From positions 42,314-106,313 of the forward strand of contig PLMU01000014.1 of the NCBI GenBank assembly GCA_003142595.1: a stretch of DNA of 64,000 bases, given 5' to 3'. The notes below the pieces were generated by a model, which was given only the letters and a program-made list of their open reading frames with translations, was not told the DNA's origin and made no database searches. Positions 10,150-20,594 of the stretch are shown piece after piece. The DNA comes from Phycisphaerales bacterium. GTDB taxonomy: Bacteria > Planctomycetota > Phycisphaerae > Sedimentisphaerales > UBA12454. The position numbers and the translations under genes are program-made. How positions within the stretch are numbered: position 1 is the stretch's first letter; every line of letters begins with the position of its first letter.

Positions 10150-10344
10150 CTAAATGCCGCCTCCTTTCTCGACATTACAGGATTCGTCGAATCTTTTGCG
10201 TTGTGTCACTTCAATTTGCACTATTTGTGCGTTGTGCACTTTGATTAAAACGCTTCCGAATTCCAGACCGGCTACAGCCGTTGCAATATCGCGTATAATG
10301 GCATTAGTTGTCGATGCGTCATTTATATTATTTTTCGAACTCAT
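10150..10344 (-). CDS. YezD family (DUF2292) small protein
   Basis: The 64-residue protein contains FGSVLIKVHNAQIVQIEVTQRKR (residues about 29-51; the central IKVHNAQIVQIEVT is the mark of the YezD/DUF2292 family). The family has no known biochemistry but is repeatedly found beside sulfate-assimilation and cysteine genes, as here. It is 129 bp before the outer-membrane-like gene and 49 bp behind the Rrf2 regulator. Two copies of ATTCCTAT lie just upstream of its start (10348-10364). Confidence 0.85.
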   Translation of the reverse strand: MSSKNNINDASTTNAIIRDIATAVAGLEFGSVLIKVHNAQIVQIEVTQRKRFDESCNVEKGGGI

Positions 10345-10347
10345 TTT

Positions 10348-10364
10348 ATTCCTATTATTCCTAT
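10348..10364 (-). promoter_or_regulatory. Tandem ATTCCTAT boxes upstream of yezD-like gene
   Basis: The octamer ATTCCTAT (as read on the plus strand) occurs at 10348-10355 and 10357-10364, immediately before the yezD-like start. The same octamer lies in the dyad over the Rrf2 promoter (10866-10873). A shared operator for the Rrf2 protein is the simplest reading. Confidence 0.4.
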
Positions 10365-10393
10365 GGTTTTACTTATAGTGTTCCCAAAAAAAA

Positions 10394-10858
10394 TCAAATT
10401 ATATAATCCGGCACATATTCTTTCGTTGTGCTCATTTCTTCTTCAACAAGATTAGCAAATGTTGTATTGCTATAAATGTCAGATATTGAATCATTTAAAC
10501 GCTGCCAGAGATTTGAAAAAGCGTAATCGCCGTTTCTAAAAGTTACGTTCTCGGACAGCACAAATTTATTCATTAGAGAACCCTGCACGAACAAAATTAC
10601 TTCACCTACTGTCAGCTCTGACGCAGGCCTTTTTAACATATATCCGCCGGCATTGCCGAGCCTCGATGTTACAAATTCTGCCTGTTTAAGCTCCAGGAGA
10701 ATATTTTCCAAAAATCGCGGCGGTATACTCTGCGCAGCAGCGATTTCAGAAATTTTCATCACGTCTGACTTATCGTGACTGGCCAGTTCAAATATGGCCC
10801 GCAATGCATACCTGCATTTTTGCGATATTATTTTTGGTGTTACAAATATTGCTTTCAT
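10394..10858 (-). CDS. Rrf2 family transcriptional regulator (CymR-like)
   Basis: From the ATG at 10858 the protein is 154 residues. It begins with the typical Rrf2 N-terminus (CRYALRAIFELA), followed by a winged HTH with ISEIAAAQSIPPRFLENILLEL and the wing GNAGGYMLKRP. There is no CX5-8CX5C iron-sulfur cluster, so it resembles CymR-type regulators of cysteine metabolism rather than IscR. An ATG at 10909 would add 17 residues, but it lies beyond the promoter described at 10863-10906. It probably represses itself and the sulfur genes downstream. Confidence 0.85.
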   Translation of the reverse strand: MKAIFVTPKIISQKCRYALRAIFELASHDKSDVMKISEIAAAQSIPPRFLENILLELKQAEFVTSRLGNAGGYMLKRPASELTVGEVILFVQGSLMNKFVLSENVTFRNGDYAFSNLWQRLNDSISDIYSNTTFANLVEEEMSTTKEYVPDYII

Positions 10859-10862
10859 TATC

Positions 10863-10906
10863 ACTATTCCTATAGACATAGTAATATAAAGCCTTATGTT
10901 TGTCAA
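10863..10906 (-). promoter_or_regulatory. Rrf2 gene promoter with overlapping dyad
   Basis: On the minus strand TTGACA (10906-10901) is followed after 17 bp by TACTAT (10883-10878). A dyad ACTAT-N10-ATAGT at 10863-10882 covers the -10 and the likely start of transcription and contains ATTCCTAT, also found before the yezD-like gene. The position suggests autorepression. Confidence 0.5.
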
Positions 10907-11025
10907 CAATATTTTTAAATTTTTTTTCGTGTTTTTATATCTTAATATTTTAAAGGCGGTAATTTGTCCTTGAAACCTGTTGAATAACTCTCTAAAATCC
11001 GCCTAACTCCTTTAAGGGACTAGAA

Positions 11026-11754
11026 ATGTACGTTATACCGGCCATAGATTTGCTTGGCGGCAAATGTGTTCGTCTCATTCAAGGCGAATACAATCGTTAT
11101 ATAAATTACGAGGACGACCCCGCAAAAAAAGCGATCGAATTTCGCGCTGCCGGGGCCCAGTGGCTGCACATTATTGACCTCGATGGCGCAAAGCTCGGCA
11201 GATGCGTGAATTGCGACACGGTTCGTGAAATTGTTTTAACAGCAAAAGATTTAAAAATCCAGGTTGGCGGCGGGATTCGCGACAGGGATTCCATCACAAC
11301 TATGCTCGATATGGGCGTAACTCGTGTGATACTCGGGACCAAGGCTGTCAGTGATTTCGAATGGTTCAGCGCTGTAGCGAAGGAATTTGCCGGCAAAATC
11401 GTTTTAAGTCTTGATGCCAGAGGGAGTAAAATTGCTACTGACGGCTGGAAAAAAGACAGTTCTCAGGAAGTGATTGACCTTGCGAAAAAGGCGGCGGATT
11501 TGCCGCTTGCAGCGATTATTTACACCGACATAAACCGGGATGGAATGCTTGCCGGACCTAACATCGAGAGGACAAAAGCGCTGGCAGAAGCGATAAAATT
11601 TCCTGTAATCGCCGCCGGTGGTGTTACGACAATTGACGATATAAAAAAACTTGCCCAAACAAAAGTCATTTCCGCAGCCATTGTCGGCAGATCGCTTTAC
11701 GAGGGAACTATGGATCTTGCCGAGGCGATTAAAATCTGCTCTGAAAACGCTTAA
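11026..11754 (+). CDS. hisA: Phosphoribosylformimino-5-aminoimidazole carboxamide ribotide isomerase
   Basis: The 242-residue (beta/alpha)8 barrel starts with VIPAIDLLGGKCVRLIQG, containing the general-base Asp8. It has the internal two-fold repeat with VGGGIRD near residue 80 and the second catalytic Asp in YTDINRDGML near residue 167. It catalyses the Amadori rearrangement in histidine synthesis. Length is normal. It stands apart from other his genes; guaB follows 84 bp later. The preceding 116 bp must contain its promoter, back to back with that of the Rrf2 gene. Confidence 0.94.
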   Translation: MYVIPAIDLLGGKCVRLIQGEYNRYINYEDDPAKKAIEFRAAGAQWLHIIDLDGAKLGRCVNCDTVREIVLTAKDLKIQVGGGIRDRDSITTMLDMGVTRVILGTKAVSDFEWFSAVAKEFAGKIVLSLDARGSKIATDGWKKDSSQEVIDLAKKAADLPLAAIIYTDINRDGMLAGPNIERTKALAEAIKFPVIAAGGVTTIDDIKKLAQTKVISAAIVGRSLYEGTMDLAEAIKICSENA

Positions 11755-13308
<1,554 letters not shown>

Positions 13309-13321
13309 TACAGCGGACACT

Positions 13322-14863
13322 ATGAGTGAAACGATAGCTATCATTGATTTCGGCAGTCAGTATGGTCAACTAATAGCGCGAAGAGTTCGTGAGCATAATG
13401 TCTATTCGATAATTTACCAGCCCGGTATCACCGCAAAAGAACTTGCACAAATCAAAAATCTTAAAGGCATAATCCTTTCCGGCGGCCCGGCGAGTGTCTA
13501 TGCTCCTAATGCTCCTGCCTGTGATGAAAAAATATTCGACCTCGGCGTTCCAATCCTCGGCATCTGCTACGGAATGCAATGGGGCTGCAAGGTGCTGGGC
13601 GCGAAAATAAAACCCGCTAAAAGCAGAGAATACGGCAGAGCGGTTATTACTATCACAGATTCGAAAGATTTATTCGCGAGTCTCGGCGATACCGCGACAG
13701 TCTGGATGAGCCACGGCGACCAGGCCGAAAGTCTGAACAAAGATTTTGATGTTCTTGCGAAAACAAAAACCTGTCCTTACTCGGCTGTGCGGAATAAAAA
13801 CAAAAAATTCTACGGTCTGCAGTTTCATCCGGAAGTCAGCCATACGCCCAAAGGCAATATAATGATGAAAAACTTCCTATATGATATCTGTAAATGCCGC
13901 GGCGATTGGCAAATGAAAGATTTTGCCCAGCACACGATTGAAAAAATCCGCGATCAGGCCAAATCCGGCACTGTAATTTGCGGCCTTAGCGGCGGGGTCG
14001 ATTCTGCCGTTACCGCCACGCTTGTCCACAAAGCAATCGGCGACAGACTTAAATGCATATTTGTCGATAACGGCTTATTGCGAAAAAATGAAAGAGAACA
14101 GGTCGAAAGCACCTTCAAGGATCATTTTCACATTGATTTGCACGTTGTTGACTGGAGCAGACAGTTTCTCGAAAAACTTCAGGGCGTTACAGACCCGCAG
14201 AAGAAAAGAATAATAATCGGACACGAATTTATCGAGGCCTTCAAATCGGAGGCGAAAAAAATTCCTGACGCCAGATTCCTTGCACAGGGCACGCTCTATC
14301 CCGATGTAATCGAATCTGGAAACAAGGACGGCAACTTGGCTGCTAATATAAAACTTCATCATAATGTCGGCGGCCTGCCTGCCGAGCTGGGCTTTGAGCT
14401 GATTGAGCCGCTGCGGGATTTGTTCAAGGACGAAGTAAGACTTGTCGGAGAGTATTTAGGGCTGCCGGAAAATATTGTCTGGCGGCATCCTTTCCCCGGT
14501 CCGGGACTTGCCGTGCGAATCATCGGCGAAATCACAGAAGAAAGACTTAAGATTCTTAGAGAAGCTGACGAAATACTTATAGACGAGATTAAATCGGCCG
14601 AGCTTTACAGAAAAGTTTCGCAGACTTTGGCCGTGCTTGTGCCGGTCGCCACTGTCGGCGTTATGGGCGACGAAAGAAGCTATGATAATGTTATCGCTAT
14701 CCGCTCGGTCGATACGACTGATTTTATGACCGCCGATTTTTCGCGGATTCCTTACGATGTTCTTGCTATTATTGCTAATCGTATAATAAACGAAGTCAGA
14801 GGAATTAATCGCGTTGTTTACGATATAAGCTCGAAACCGCCGGCGACAATTGAATGGGAATAA
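13322..14863 (+). CDS. guaA: GMP synthase (glutamine-hydrolysing)
   Basis: The 513-residue protein has an N-terminal class I amidotransferase (GICYGMQ with the catalytic Cys near residue 80, HPEVSHT with His and Glu near 168-170), then the ATP pyrophosphatase domain with the P-loop SGGVDSAV near 226. The C-terminal dimerisation domain ends in PPATIEWE, the family's usual end. It converts XMP to GMP. It directly follows guaB. Confidence 0.96.
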   Translation: MSETIAIIDFGSQYGQLIARRVREHNVYSIIYQPGITAKELAQIKNLKGIILSGGPASVYAPNAPACDEKIFDLGVPILGICYGMQWGCKVLGAKIKPAKSREYGRAVITITDSKDLFASLGDTATVWMSHGDQAESLNKDFDVLAKTKTCPYSAVRNKNKKFYGLQFHPEVSHTPKGNIMMKNFLYDICKCRGDWQMKDFAQHTIEKIRDQAKSGTVICGLSGGVDSAVTATLVHKAIGDRLKCIFVDNGLLRKNEREQVESTFKDHFHIDLHVVDWSRQFLEKLQGVTDPQKKRIIIGHEFIEAFKSEAKKIPDARFLAQGTLYPDVIESGNKDGNLAANIKLHHNVGGLPAELGFELIEPLRDLFKDEVRLVGEYLGLPENIVWRHPFPGPGLAVRIIGEITEERLKILREADEILIDEIKSAELYRKVSQTLAVLVPVATVGVMGDERSYDNVIAIRSVDTTDFMTADFSRIPYDVLAIIANRIINEVRGINRVVYDISSKPPATIEWE

Positions 14864-14864
14864 A

Positions 14865-15689
14865 ATGGATTTTAAATTTAAAATTTCAAATTTAAAATTT
14901 TTGTTCTTAATTTTTATTTTTTGTCTTCCAGTTTTTTCCGCTGAACCTAATGATTCCAAAGAGCCTAATGATGTTAACGGCTATGTTCCTGCGACAGGAG
15001 ATATTTGGAAAGACGCCAAGGTGTTTCCAAAAGTTGCCTGGGACGACGCGAAAATGACATATTTTAACGGCGACAATTTACTTCTTTTGCTCCTTGCCGG
15101 CGGCGGCAGCATTGCGCTGCACGACAGCGGGGCCGATGATAAAGCTGCCGAGCATTTTGATAAGCACAGGTCTTTCCCAAAGGACCTGGACAATTTCACC
15201 GATCTTGCGGGTAATCCGGGCACTCATTTTGCCATTACGGGCATTTGGTACGCAGTTGCCTCCAGCAAAAAAGACGATTTAAATGTTCAGCGAAGCTGGA
15301 TTATGATGAGGGCCCTGGCCGTTACCGGTGCTACCACACTCGCGCTCAAAGGCATAGTCAACAATCATACGCCGAATGGCTTCAATTATGCCTGGCCAAG
15401 CGGTCATACTGCAAGTTCTTTTACCGTCGCTTCAGTGCTGGATGAATTTTACGGCCCTAAAATTGGTATTCCCGCGTACTTAGGTGCGGGTTTTGTGGGT
15501 TATCGAATGATGGATTCGGGCGACCACTGGGCAAGCGATGTTTTGTTCGGCGGCGTTTTAGGATATGTTGTCGGACATTCAATCGCCGGCAAATATAAAC
15601 TTGACCTTGGCGGATTTAAAGTTCGCCCGCTCGTCTCAGAACTGCACGATGGGCCGTCGGCAGGAATTGTGCTTGCTAAAGATTTTTAA
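14865..15689 (+). CDS. PAP2 family phosphatase, exported
   Basis: From the ATG at 14865 (one base after the guaA stop) the product is 274 residues with a signal peptide (LKFLFLIFIFCLPVFS). The acid phosphatase/PAP2 signature is visible: the K-x6-RP-like region is weak, but WPSGHTASSF (residues about 182-191) and the third motif RMMDSGDHWASDVLFG (about 218-233) are clear. It is likely a periplasmic or envelope lipid phosphatase. The first 30 coding bases are an A/T-rich tract (TTTAAATTTAAAATTT-like) also seen in several intergenic sites. Its stop abuts that of the convergent methyltransferase with no gap. Confidence 0.83.
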   Translation: MDFKFKISNLKFLFLIFIFCLPVFSAEPNDSKEPNDVNGYVPATGDIWKDAKVFPKVAWDDAKMTYFNGDNLLLLLLAGGGSIALHDSGADDKAAEHFDKHRSFPKDLDNFTDLAGNPGTHFAITGIWYAVASSKKDDLNVQRSWIMMRALAVTGATTLALKGIVNNHTPNGFNYAWPSGHTASSFTVASVLDEFYGPKIGIPAYLGAGFVGYRMMDSGDHWASDVLFGGVLGYVVGHSIAGKYKLDLGGFKVRPLVSELHDGPSAGIVLAKDF

Positions 15690-16244
15690 TTATTTGGAAA
15701 TTGCGTTTGCGAGTTCGGCATTTTTTGGATTTTTAGAAATGTAAACAAACGCCGGTGGAATATTCAAGGGGACGAATTTCATTTTTACATCGTGAAAATA
15801 CTGTTTCAGTTTCGGCTTCAGAAATGGATTGTATTGAAACTGAATATAGGTTTTGCTCCTGCTGGACAAAGCAATTATTTTTTCTCTATCTGATTTGCCG
15901 AATGTCGCCAAAGGCAGGCTGGAAAGAATACAATCAAATTGTTCGACATATTTGCCGCAGTTCTGAACATCGTCATTGACTACTTTTAGCCGTGAATCCT
16001 TTATCGACTTCAAACGCTCGCAAAAATTCGAGTTGATTTCAAAGCAGGTGAGTTTGCCGTTTTTCGGCAGATGACGCAGAATTTCCGTTGTTACAGAACC
16101 TGTGCCGGGCCCAAATTCAACAACGTTGGTTGCCCCACCCATTTGCTGAGCCATCTTCCTGGCCAGAAACCCTGAACTTTCTGCAACAGCCCCGACCTGT
16201 TTCGGGTTCTTTAAGAATTCTCTGATAAATTTCATAAATCGCAT
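15690..16244 (-). CDS. Class I SAM methyltransferase (phospholipid N-methyltransferase-like)
   Basis: The 184-residue protein has motif I VVEFGPGTGSVTTEIL (about residues 40-55), an acidic motif II (CFEINSNF) and a motif with DCILSSLPLATF, like the NLPY/SLPF motif of PmtA and KsgA relatives. The N-terminal FLKNPKQVGAVAESSGFLA is typical of PmtA-like phospholipid N-methyltransferases. It may methylate phosphatidylethanolamine or another lipid. Substrate is not settled by sequence. It converges on the PAP2 gene, and the two frames abut. Confidence 0.75.
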   Translation of the reverse strand: MRFMKFIREFLKNPKQVGAVAESSGFLARKMAQQMGGATNVVEFGPGTGSVTTEILRHLPKNGKLTCFEINSNFCERLKSIKDSRLKVVNDDVQNCGKYVEQFDCILSSLPLATFGKSDREKIIALSSRSKTYIQFQYNPFLKPKLKQYFHDVKMKFVPLNIPPAFVYISKNPKNAELANAISK

Positions 16245-16657
16245 TATCGTTTTCCGTTCACCGTCTCAAAATCAATTCCGCCACATTTTAACACGTCCAT
16301 GTTGCAATGCACGTTTTTTCCCCTGCTCGCCCGCCAGACGCTATTGGCGGGGTCATCATAAAATGATAAAAAGCTTAATTTTAATCAAAAAACGAGGGTT
16401 TCCCATATGTTTCTACTGTAAGGGGACTAAATTTATCTAAAATTCTTGGATTTATTACTGATTAAAGATACGGATATAAGCCCTTTGAGGTTCCGTTTTT
16501 GTTTGACTTTATATACTATTTTTGCTACAGTGATATTTTTCGTATATATGTAAGAAACCGCAGGAAGAAAGTGGATTTCATATCCTGTTAAGACCAACAT
16601 ATATTTCACGCCATATATCCATATAACCAGTCGCTGGCGGGCTGGAGGAAGTTTCTA
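16245..16657. promoter_or_regulatory. Intergenic 413 bp with likely glycosyltransferase promoter
   Basis: No convincing gene is seen. CCCGCCAGACG...GGCGGG forms a short inverted repeat at about 16329-16352. TTGACT (16503-16508) and TACAGT (16526-16531), separated by 17 bp, make a plausible plus-strand promoter for the glycosyltransferase, leaving a 120-base leader. GGAGGA lies 11 bases before the start at 16658. Confidence 0.4.
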
Positions 16658-18145
16658 ATGTTTGATGTTAAGAAGTTTTTTCAGGGTTACGGTGCAGTTG
16701 CAACTCCGACCAGCAGGCTCGCAATTTATTCGCCGCGGTTTGGCGGAGCTTTCCGCAGCAGTATAAGTCTTCCGCTGACAACGGATTCTTCGGCAAAGAT
16801 TTGTATTGCGCTTATAACGGCGATGATTATATACAGCGGTCTTTTGACTCTTGCGGATTTCAGGACTATGCTCGAAGAGCTTCGTATGAGCAGGATGGGC
16901 TGGTTCTTTTTTTATGCTTTCCGTGTGCTTCTTATATCGAATGTTACTGTATTCCTGTGGCGCGTTCTGCTTGTATTGGGTTACAGGCCCGTGCGAAGCT
17001 GCACTGACCAGCAATTACCTTACTGCACAGTGATTGTGCCCGCTTACAACGAAGGCAAACATATGCTCAAGACGCTGCGAAGCGTTTTAAAAAGCGATTA
17101 TCCAATTAATAAACTTCAAATTATAGCTATCAATGACGGCAGCGCAGACGACACACTTTCCTGGATACAAAAGGCCTGCAGCGAATCAGCCGGCAGGATT
17201 GAAATGATAAACTTTAAAAAGAATCGCGGCAAACGCGCAGCGTTATACGAAGGCATAGTTCGCGGCAGGGGAGAGATTATAGTAACAATAGACAGCGATT
17301 CGATAATTGAACGTCATACTATTCGAAGGCTCGTCAGTCCGTTTGTATCCGATTCCAAAGTAGGCGCAGTGGCCGGCAGCGTTCGCGTTCTCAACCGCAG
17401 GGATGGAATTATCCCGAAAATGCTTGAGGTGTCTTTCGCATACAGTTTTGATTTTATTCGCGCAAGCCAGAGTATGGTCAACACCGTTTTCTGTACCCCC
17501 GGGGCGTTAAGCGCTTATCGTAAAAAAGTTATAATCAAAGACCTTAAAGAGTGGGTCCATCAGACATTTTTCGGCCGGCCCGCCACTATCGGCGAAGACA
17601 GGGCAATAACAAATATCGTTCTGCGAAACGGTTACGATGTCAGATTCCAGTCTGACGCTGTGGTTTATACTATGGTGCCGACAGATTACGGCCAGCTCTG
17701 CAAGATGCTGCTCCGCTGGTCCAGGAGCAATGTGCGTGAAACATGGGTAATGATTAAATTTATATTTAAAAAATTCCGCAAAGACACAAGCGGAGCAAGA
17801 ATCAACTTCATAGTATCATTTATCAACCCGGTTATGTCGCGAGTCCTGGTTTTCGCGGTAGCCGGCTGGATGCTTGTGCAGCCCAGTGTATATTTATCGC
17901 AGGTTTTGTTTGGAGCGGTAATCGCCTCAACGGCACCGGCTGTTTTTTATTTTCTGCGTCGTCGAAGTTCGGAAGCGATTTGGTCTTACGCCTATGGCCT
18001 GTTCTGGCTGTCGGGATTGTGGTGGGTAAGTATCTGGGCGCTTTTAACGATGCAAAATGGCAAATGGCTGACCCGAGACCTGCCGGCAGGTAAAATGCCT
18101 ATCAGCGACAGATTAATGCAATTATTCCGTCTCCGCGCCGCCTAA
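16658..18145 (+). CDS. Membrane glycosyltransferase family 2 (processive, HasA/BcsA-like)
   Basis: The 495-residue protein has two N-terminal membrane spans (about 48-66 and 85-108), then a GT2 catalytic domain with VIVPAYNEGK (about 127), NDGSADD (about 163), the DSDS metal motif (about 212), GEDRAI (about 312) and LLRWSRSNVRE (about 350) in place of the Q(Q/R)xRW motif. Three or four C-terminal spans follow. This arrangement fits polysaccharide synthases that extrude their product, such as poly-GlcNAc or hyaluronan-type enzymes. Product is not predictable. It is 139 bp ahead of ackA on the same strand. Confidence 0.85.
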   Translation: MFDVKKFFQGYGAVATPTSRLAIYSPRFGGAFRSSISLPLTTDSSAKICIALITAMIIYSGLLTLADFRTMLEELRMSRMGWFFFYAFRVLLISNVTVFLWRVLLVLGYRPVRSCTDQQLPYCTVIVPAYNEGKHMLKTLRSVLKSDYPINKLQIIAINDGSADDTLSWIQKACSESAGRIEMINFKKNRGKRAALYEGIVRGRGEIIVTIDSDSIIERHTIRRLVSPFVSDSKVGAVAGSVRVLNRRDGIIPKMLEVSFAYSFDFIRASQSMVNTVFCTPGALSAYRKKVIIKDLKEWVHQTFFGRPATIGEDRAITNIVLRNGYDVRFQSDAVVYTMVPTDYGQLCKMLLRWSRSNVRETWVMIKFIFKKFRKDTSGARINFIVSFINPVMSRVLVFAVAGWMLVQPSVYLSQVLFGAVIASTAPAVFYFLRRRSSEAIWSYAYGLFWLSGLWWVSIWALLTMQNGKWLTRDLPAGKMPISDRLMQLFRLRAA

Positions 18146-18283
18146 AGATTCAAACAGGGGAAAAACTTTTTTATTCCCTTATGAAACCGGGACCATTTCT
18201 GTTTTTCTTTTTTTCTTTGCTGTCAGCGGGAAATTCATTTACTCTATAGGGCTGATAGCGGGATTTTTAATAGGGATTTAAAC

Positions 18284-19501
18284 TTGAACATTTTAGTTTT
18301 TAACTGCGGCAGTTCGTCGCTCACATATAAAGTTTTTAAGGCCGCTGATGTCCGGACTGTTGAAGCGGCTGTATCAGGAAAAGCCCACCGCGTAGGAGTA
18401 ACCGGCACGGAACCTTCCTTTATCGAGTATAAAATTGGCGAAAGTACTCAGAAGGATATTATTCCCCTTAAAACTCACAAAGACGCCGCCGCTTTTATAT
18501 TAAAAAGTTTAAAAGACAGAATTGATATCGACCTTATTGGTCATCGGTTTGTGCACGGCGGGAACTATTTCGTAAGTTCAGAATTTATTAATGATGAAAC
18601 TTTAAGAAAACTGCAGTTATGTCTGCCGCTGGCGCCTATTCATAATCCCGTTTCGCTTAGCGTTATTAATGAATGTCGTCAAACTCTGCCGGATGTAAAA
18701 CAATATGTAACTTTTGATTCGGCCTTTCATTCTTCTCTGCCCGCCGTCGCTTACACTTATGCATTGCCGGCAAGCGTAACGGAAAAACTCAATTATCGTA
18801 AATATGGCTTTCACGGCCTGTCTTATTTGAATGTTCTTCTCGAAACGGGACACTTTTTTAAGACCTCTCCGGAAAAACTCAAAATCATAGCCTGTCATCT
18901 TGGCACAGGCGGCTCGAGCATTGCGGCCATCAAAGACGGCCACTCAATCGATACTTCAATGGGTTATTCTCCTCTTACAGGTCTTGTTATGAGCACTCGC
19001 TGCGGGGATATCGACCCTATGCTTACGGTATATCTGATGAGTGTATTCGGATATCGGCCGGATGACTTGCTCGACCTTTTGACAAAAAAAAGCGGTCTGC
19101 TGGGCATTTCAGGTTTTTCAAGCGATATCAGGGACATCATAAAAAACACTTCGCCCGAGGACAAAGACCAGGCCGACCTTGCGTTTGATATGTATGTTTA
19201 TCGAATAAGAAAATACATCGGCGGTTATGCCGCGATTCTTGGCGGCGCCGATGTTCTTGTTTTCACGGATGATATTGGTGTATATAACTGGCAGGTCAGA
19301 GAAAAGGTTTGTGAAAACATGGATTGGTGCGGCATCGCATTGGACAGTGTCGCAAACCGTGATTATAACGGTAAGCAGATAGCCATGCTTAGTAAAGAAA
19401 ACTCTCCGGCATCTGTTCTTTGTATTCCCGCCGATGAGGAGCGGGTTATTTGTTTGGAGGGATTAAATTTGTCCGCCAAAGCAGGAGATAAAACCAGATG
19501 A
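18284..19501 (+). CDS. ackA: Acetate kinase
   Basis: The 405-residue ASKHA-fold enzyme starts at TTG 18284 (TAGGGA upstream) and retains every family catalytic feature: Asn in FNCGSSSLTYK at residue 7, Arg in GHRFVHGG, His in PIHNP, Asp in TFDSAFHSSLP, His in KYGFHGLSY, Arg in STRCGDIDP and a C-terminal Glu in ADEERVI. It interconverts acetyl phosphate plus ADP with acetate plus ATP, giving ATP in fermentation. No phosphotransacetylase gene is nearby. Its last four bases overlap the start of a second, divergent copy. Confidence 0.94.
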   Translation: MNILVFNCGSSSLTYKVFKAADVRTVEAAVSGKAHRVGVTGTEPSFIEYKIGESTQKDIIPLKTHKDAAAFILKSLKDRIDIDLIGHRFVHGGNYFVSSEFINDETLRKLQLCLPLAPIHNPVSLSVINECRQTLPDVKQYVTFDSAFHSSLPAVAYTYALPASVTEKLNYRKYGFHGLSYLNVLLETGHFFKTSPEKLKIIACHLGTGGSSIAAIKDGHSIDTSMGYSPLTGLVMSTRCGDIDPMLTVYLMSVFGYRPDDLLDLLTKKSGLLGISGFSSDIRDIIKNTSPEDKDQADLAFDMYVYRIRKYIGGYAAILGGADVLVFTDDIGVYNWQVREKVCENMDWCGIALDSVANRDYNGKQIAMLSKENSPASVLCIPADEERVICLEGLNLSAKAGDKTR

Positions 19502-20580
19502 TACTGCTTTTTGATTCCGATACCGTTAATTTGCATTGGTGTAAAGTCCAGGGAGAAATTCTCACTGAGGAAAAATGTTCGCTGCGCTCGGATTGGTCGC
19601 AGACTGTTGCAAAAAGCACAAACAACTTTGAAAAGATTGAGTCAATCGGATATTTTTTACATCATGGCGGCGAAATTATTAAAAAGCCTGCGTCTTTTTT
19701 ATCTGCACAGAACATAAAAGAACTGGAAAAATGTGTTGGCTTTCTGCCCGAATATAACGATATCACCGCCAAAACAGCCGGCTATTATATTGATATACTG
19801 CCGAACCTTTCGCACATTCTTCTTTGCGATACAGCCTTTTTCCTCGATTTACCCGCCGAAGTCAGCAGCTATGCTGTGCCGTATCAGCTTAGCGACAAAG
19901 GCATAAGGCGAACCGGAAGATTCGGTCTTTTTCACTCCTGGGCATCAAAACAGATAAAGCCTCTTATTAAAAAAAGCTCTCAAAGAATTATTTGCGTCCA
20001 TCTGGATGAGCATACGAATATCACAGCCGTAAAAGACGGCCTGCCGGTTGATTCGAGTATGGGCTTTACTCCGACAGAGGGAATACTGTCCGGCACAAGC
20101 TGCGGCGATATTGACCCGACAATTATATTTTATCTTCATTCGATGGGAATGCGGTTTGAGCAGATTAATCAGCTTCTTTCGAGCCAAAGCGGTTTTACGG
20201 CATTGACAGGCGAAAAAACCGATTTATTTGAGGTTATCAGCGGCAAAAGAAATGTGAAAAAAGATTTCGCGCGGGAAATTTATCTGTATAATGTTGTTAA
20301 ATACATCGGCAGCTTTATTTCAATGCTCGGCGGACTTGACGCGATTGTGTTTTTCAGCGAAAATCTGGAACAGTTCCAGCCGATTATCGGCGATGTATGT
20401 AAAAAATTTGAATTTCTCGGATTAAAACTCCAGGGCCAGATAGATAAAAAACAGCAGATTTGGAATTTTGCTGATAAAACAAGCGATATAAAAGTGTTTG
20501 GTTTGAAAATTAATAAATGGCGGATTTTGGCTTCACAAATTGAAGTCCTGCGCCGTAAGGCGTCCCAAAGCGGAAAATAA
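19498..20580 (+). CDS. Acetate-kinase-like protein lacking catalytic residues
   Basis: The 360-residue product aligns over its length with the neighbouring AckA: GYFLHHGG against GHRFVHGG, CDTAFFLDLP against FDSAFHSSLP, GTSCGDIDPTI against STRCGDIDPML, and IYLYNVVKYIGSFISMLGGLDA (about 263-284) against MYVYRIRKYIGGYAAILGGADV. The substrate-binding and catalytic Arg are replaced by Leu and Ser, the PIHNP His by Tyr, and the YGFHG His by Phe. The C-terminal Glu region is also altered. It is therefore probably not an acetate kinase but a regulatory or structural partner. It overlaps ackA by ATGA, so it is coupled to it. The frame is intact and its codon use is like its neighbours, so it is not a decaying pseudogene. 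Confidence 0.82.
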   Translation: MILLFDSDTVNLHWCKVQGEILTEEKCSLRSDWSQTVAKSTNNFEKIESIGYFLHHGGEIIKKPASFLSAQNIKELEKCVGFLPEYNDITAKTAGYYIDILPNLSHILLCDTAFFLDLPAEVSSYAVPYQLSDKGIRRTGRFGLFHSWASKQIKPLIKKSSQRIICVHLDEHTNITAVKDGLPVDSSMGFTPTEGILSGTSCGDIDPTIIFYLHSMGMRFEQINQLLSSQSGFTALTGEKTDLFEVISGKRNVKKDFAREIYLYNVVKYIGSFISMLGGLDAIVFFSENLEQFQPIIGDVCKKFEFLGLKLQGQIDKKQQIWNFADKTSDIKVFGLKINKWRILASQIEVLRRKASQSGK

Positions 20581-20594
20581 TAAAGGAGCAAAAA

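Noticed and set aside
16245..16657. Cyclic-di-GMP riboswitch before the glycosyltransferase
   Set aside because: The expected GEMM-type conserved core is not present in the 413-bp gap.
19498..20580. Calling the second acetate kinase a pseudogene
   Set aside because: The frame is full length, follows a good overlap start, and its codon use is like its neighbours. Loss of catalytic residues without decay points to a pseudoenzyme.
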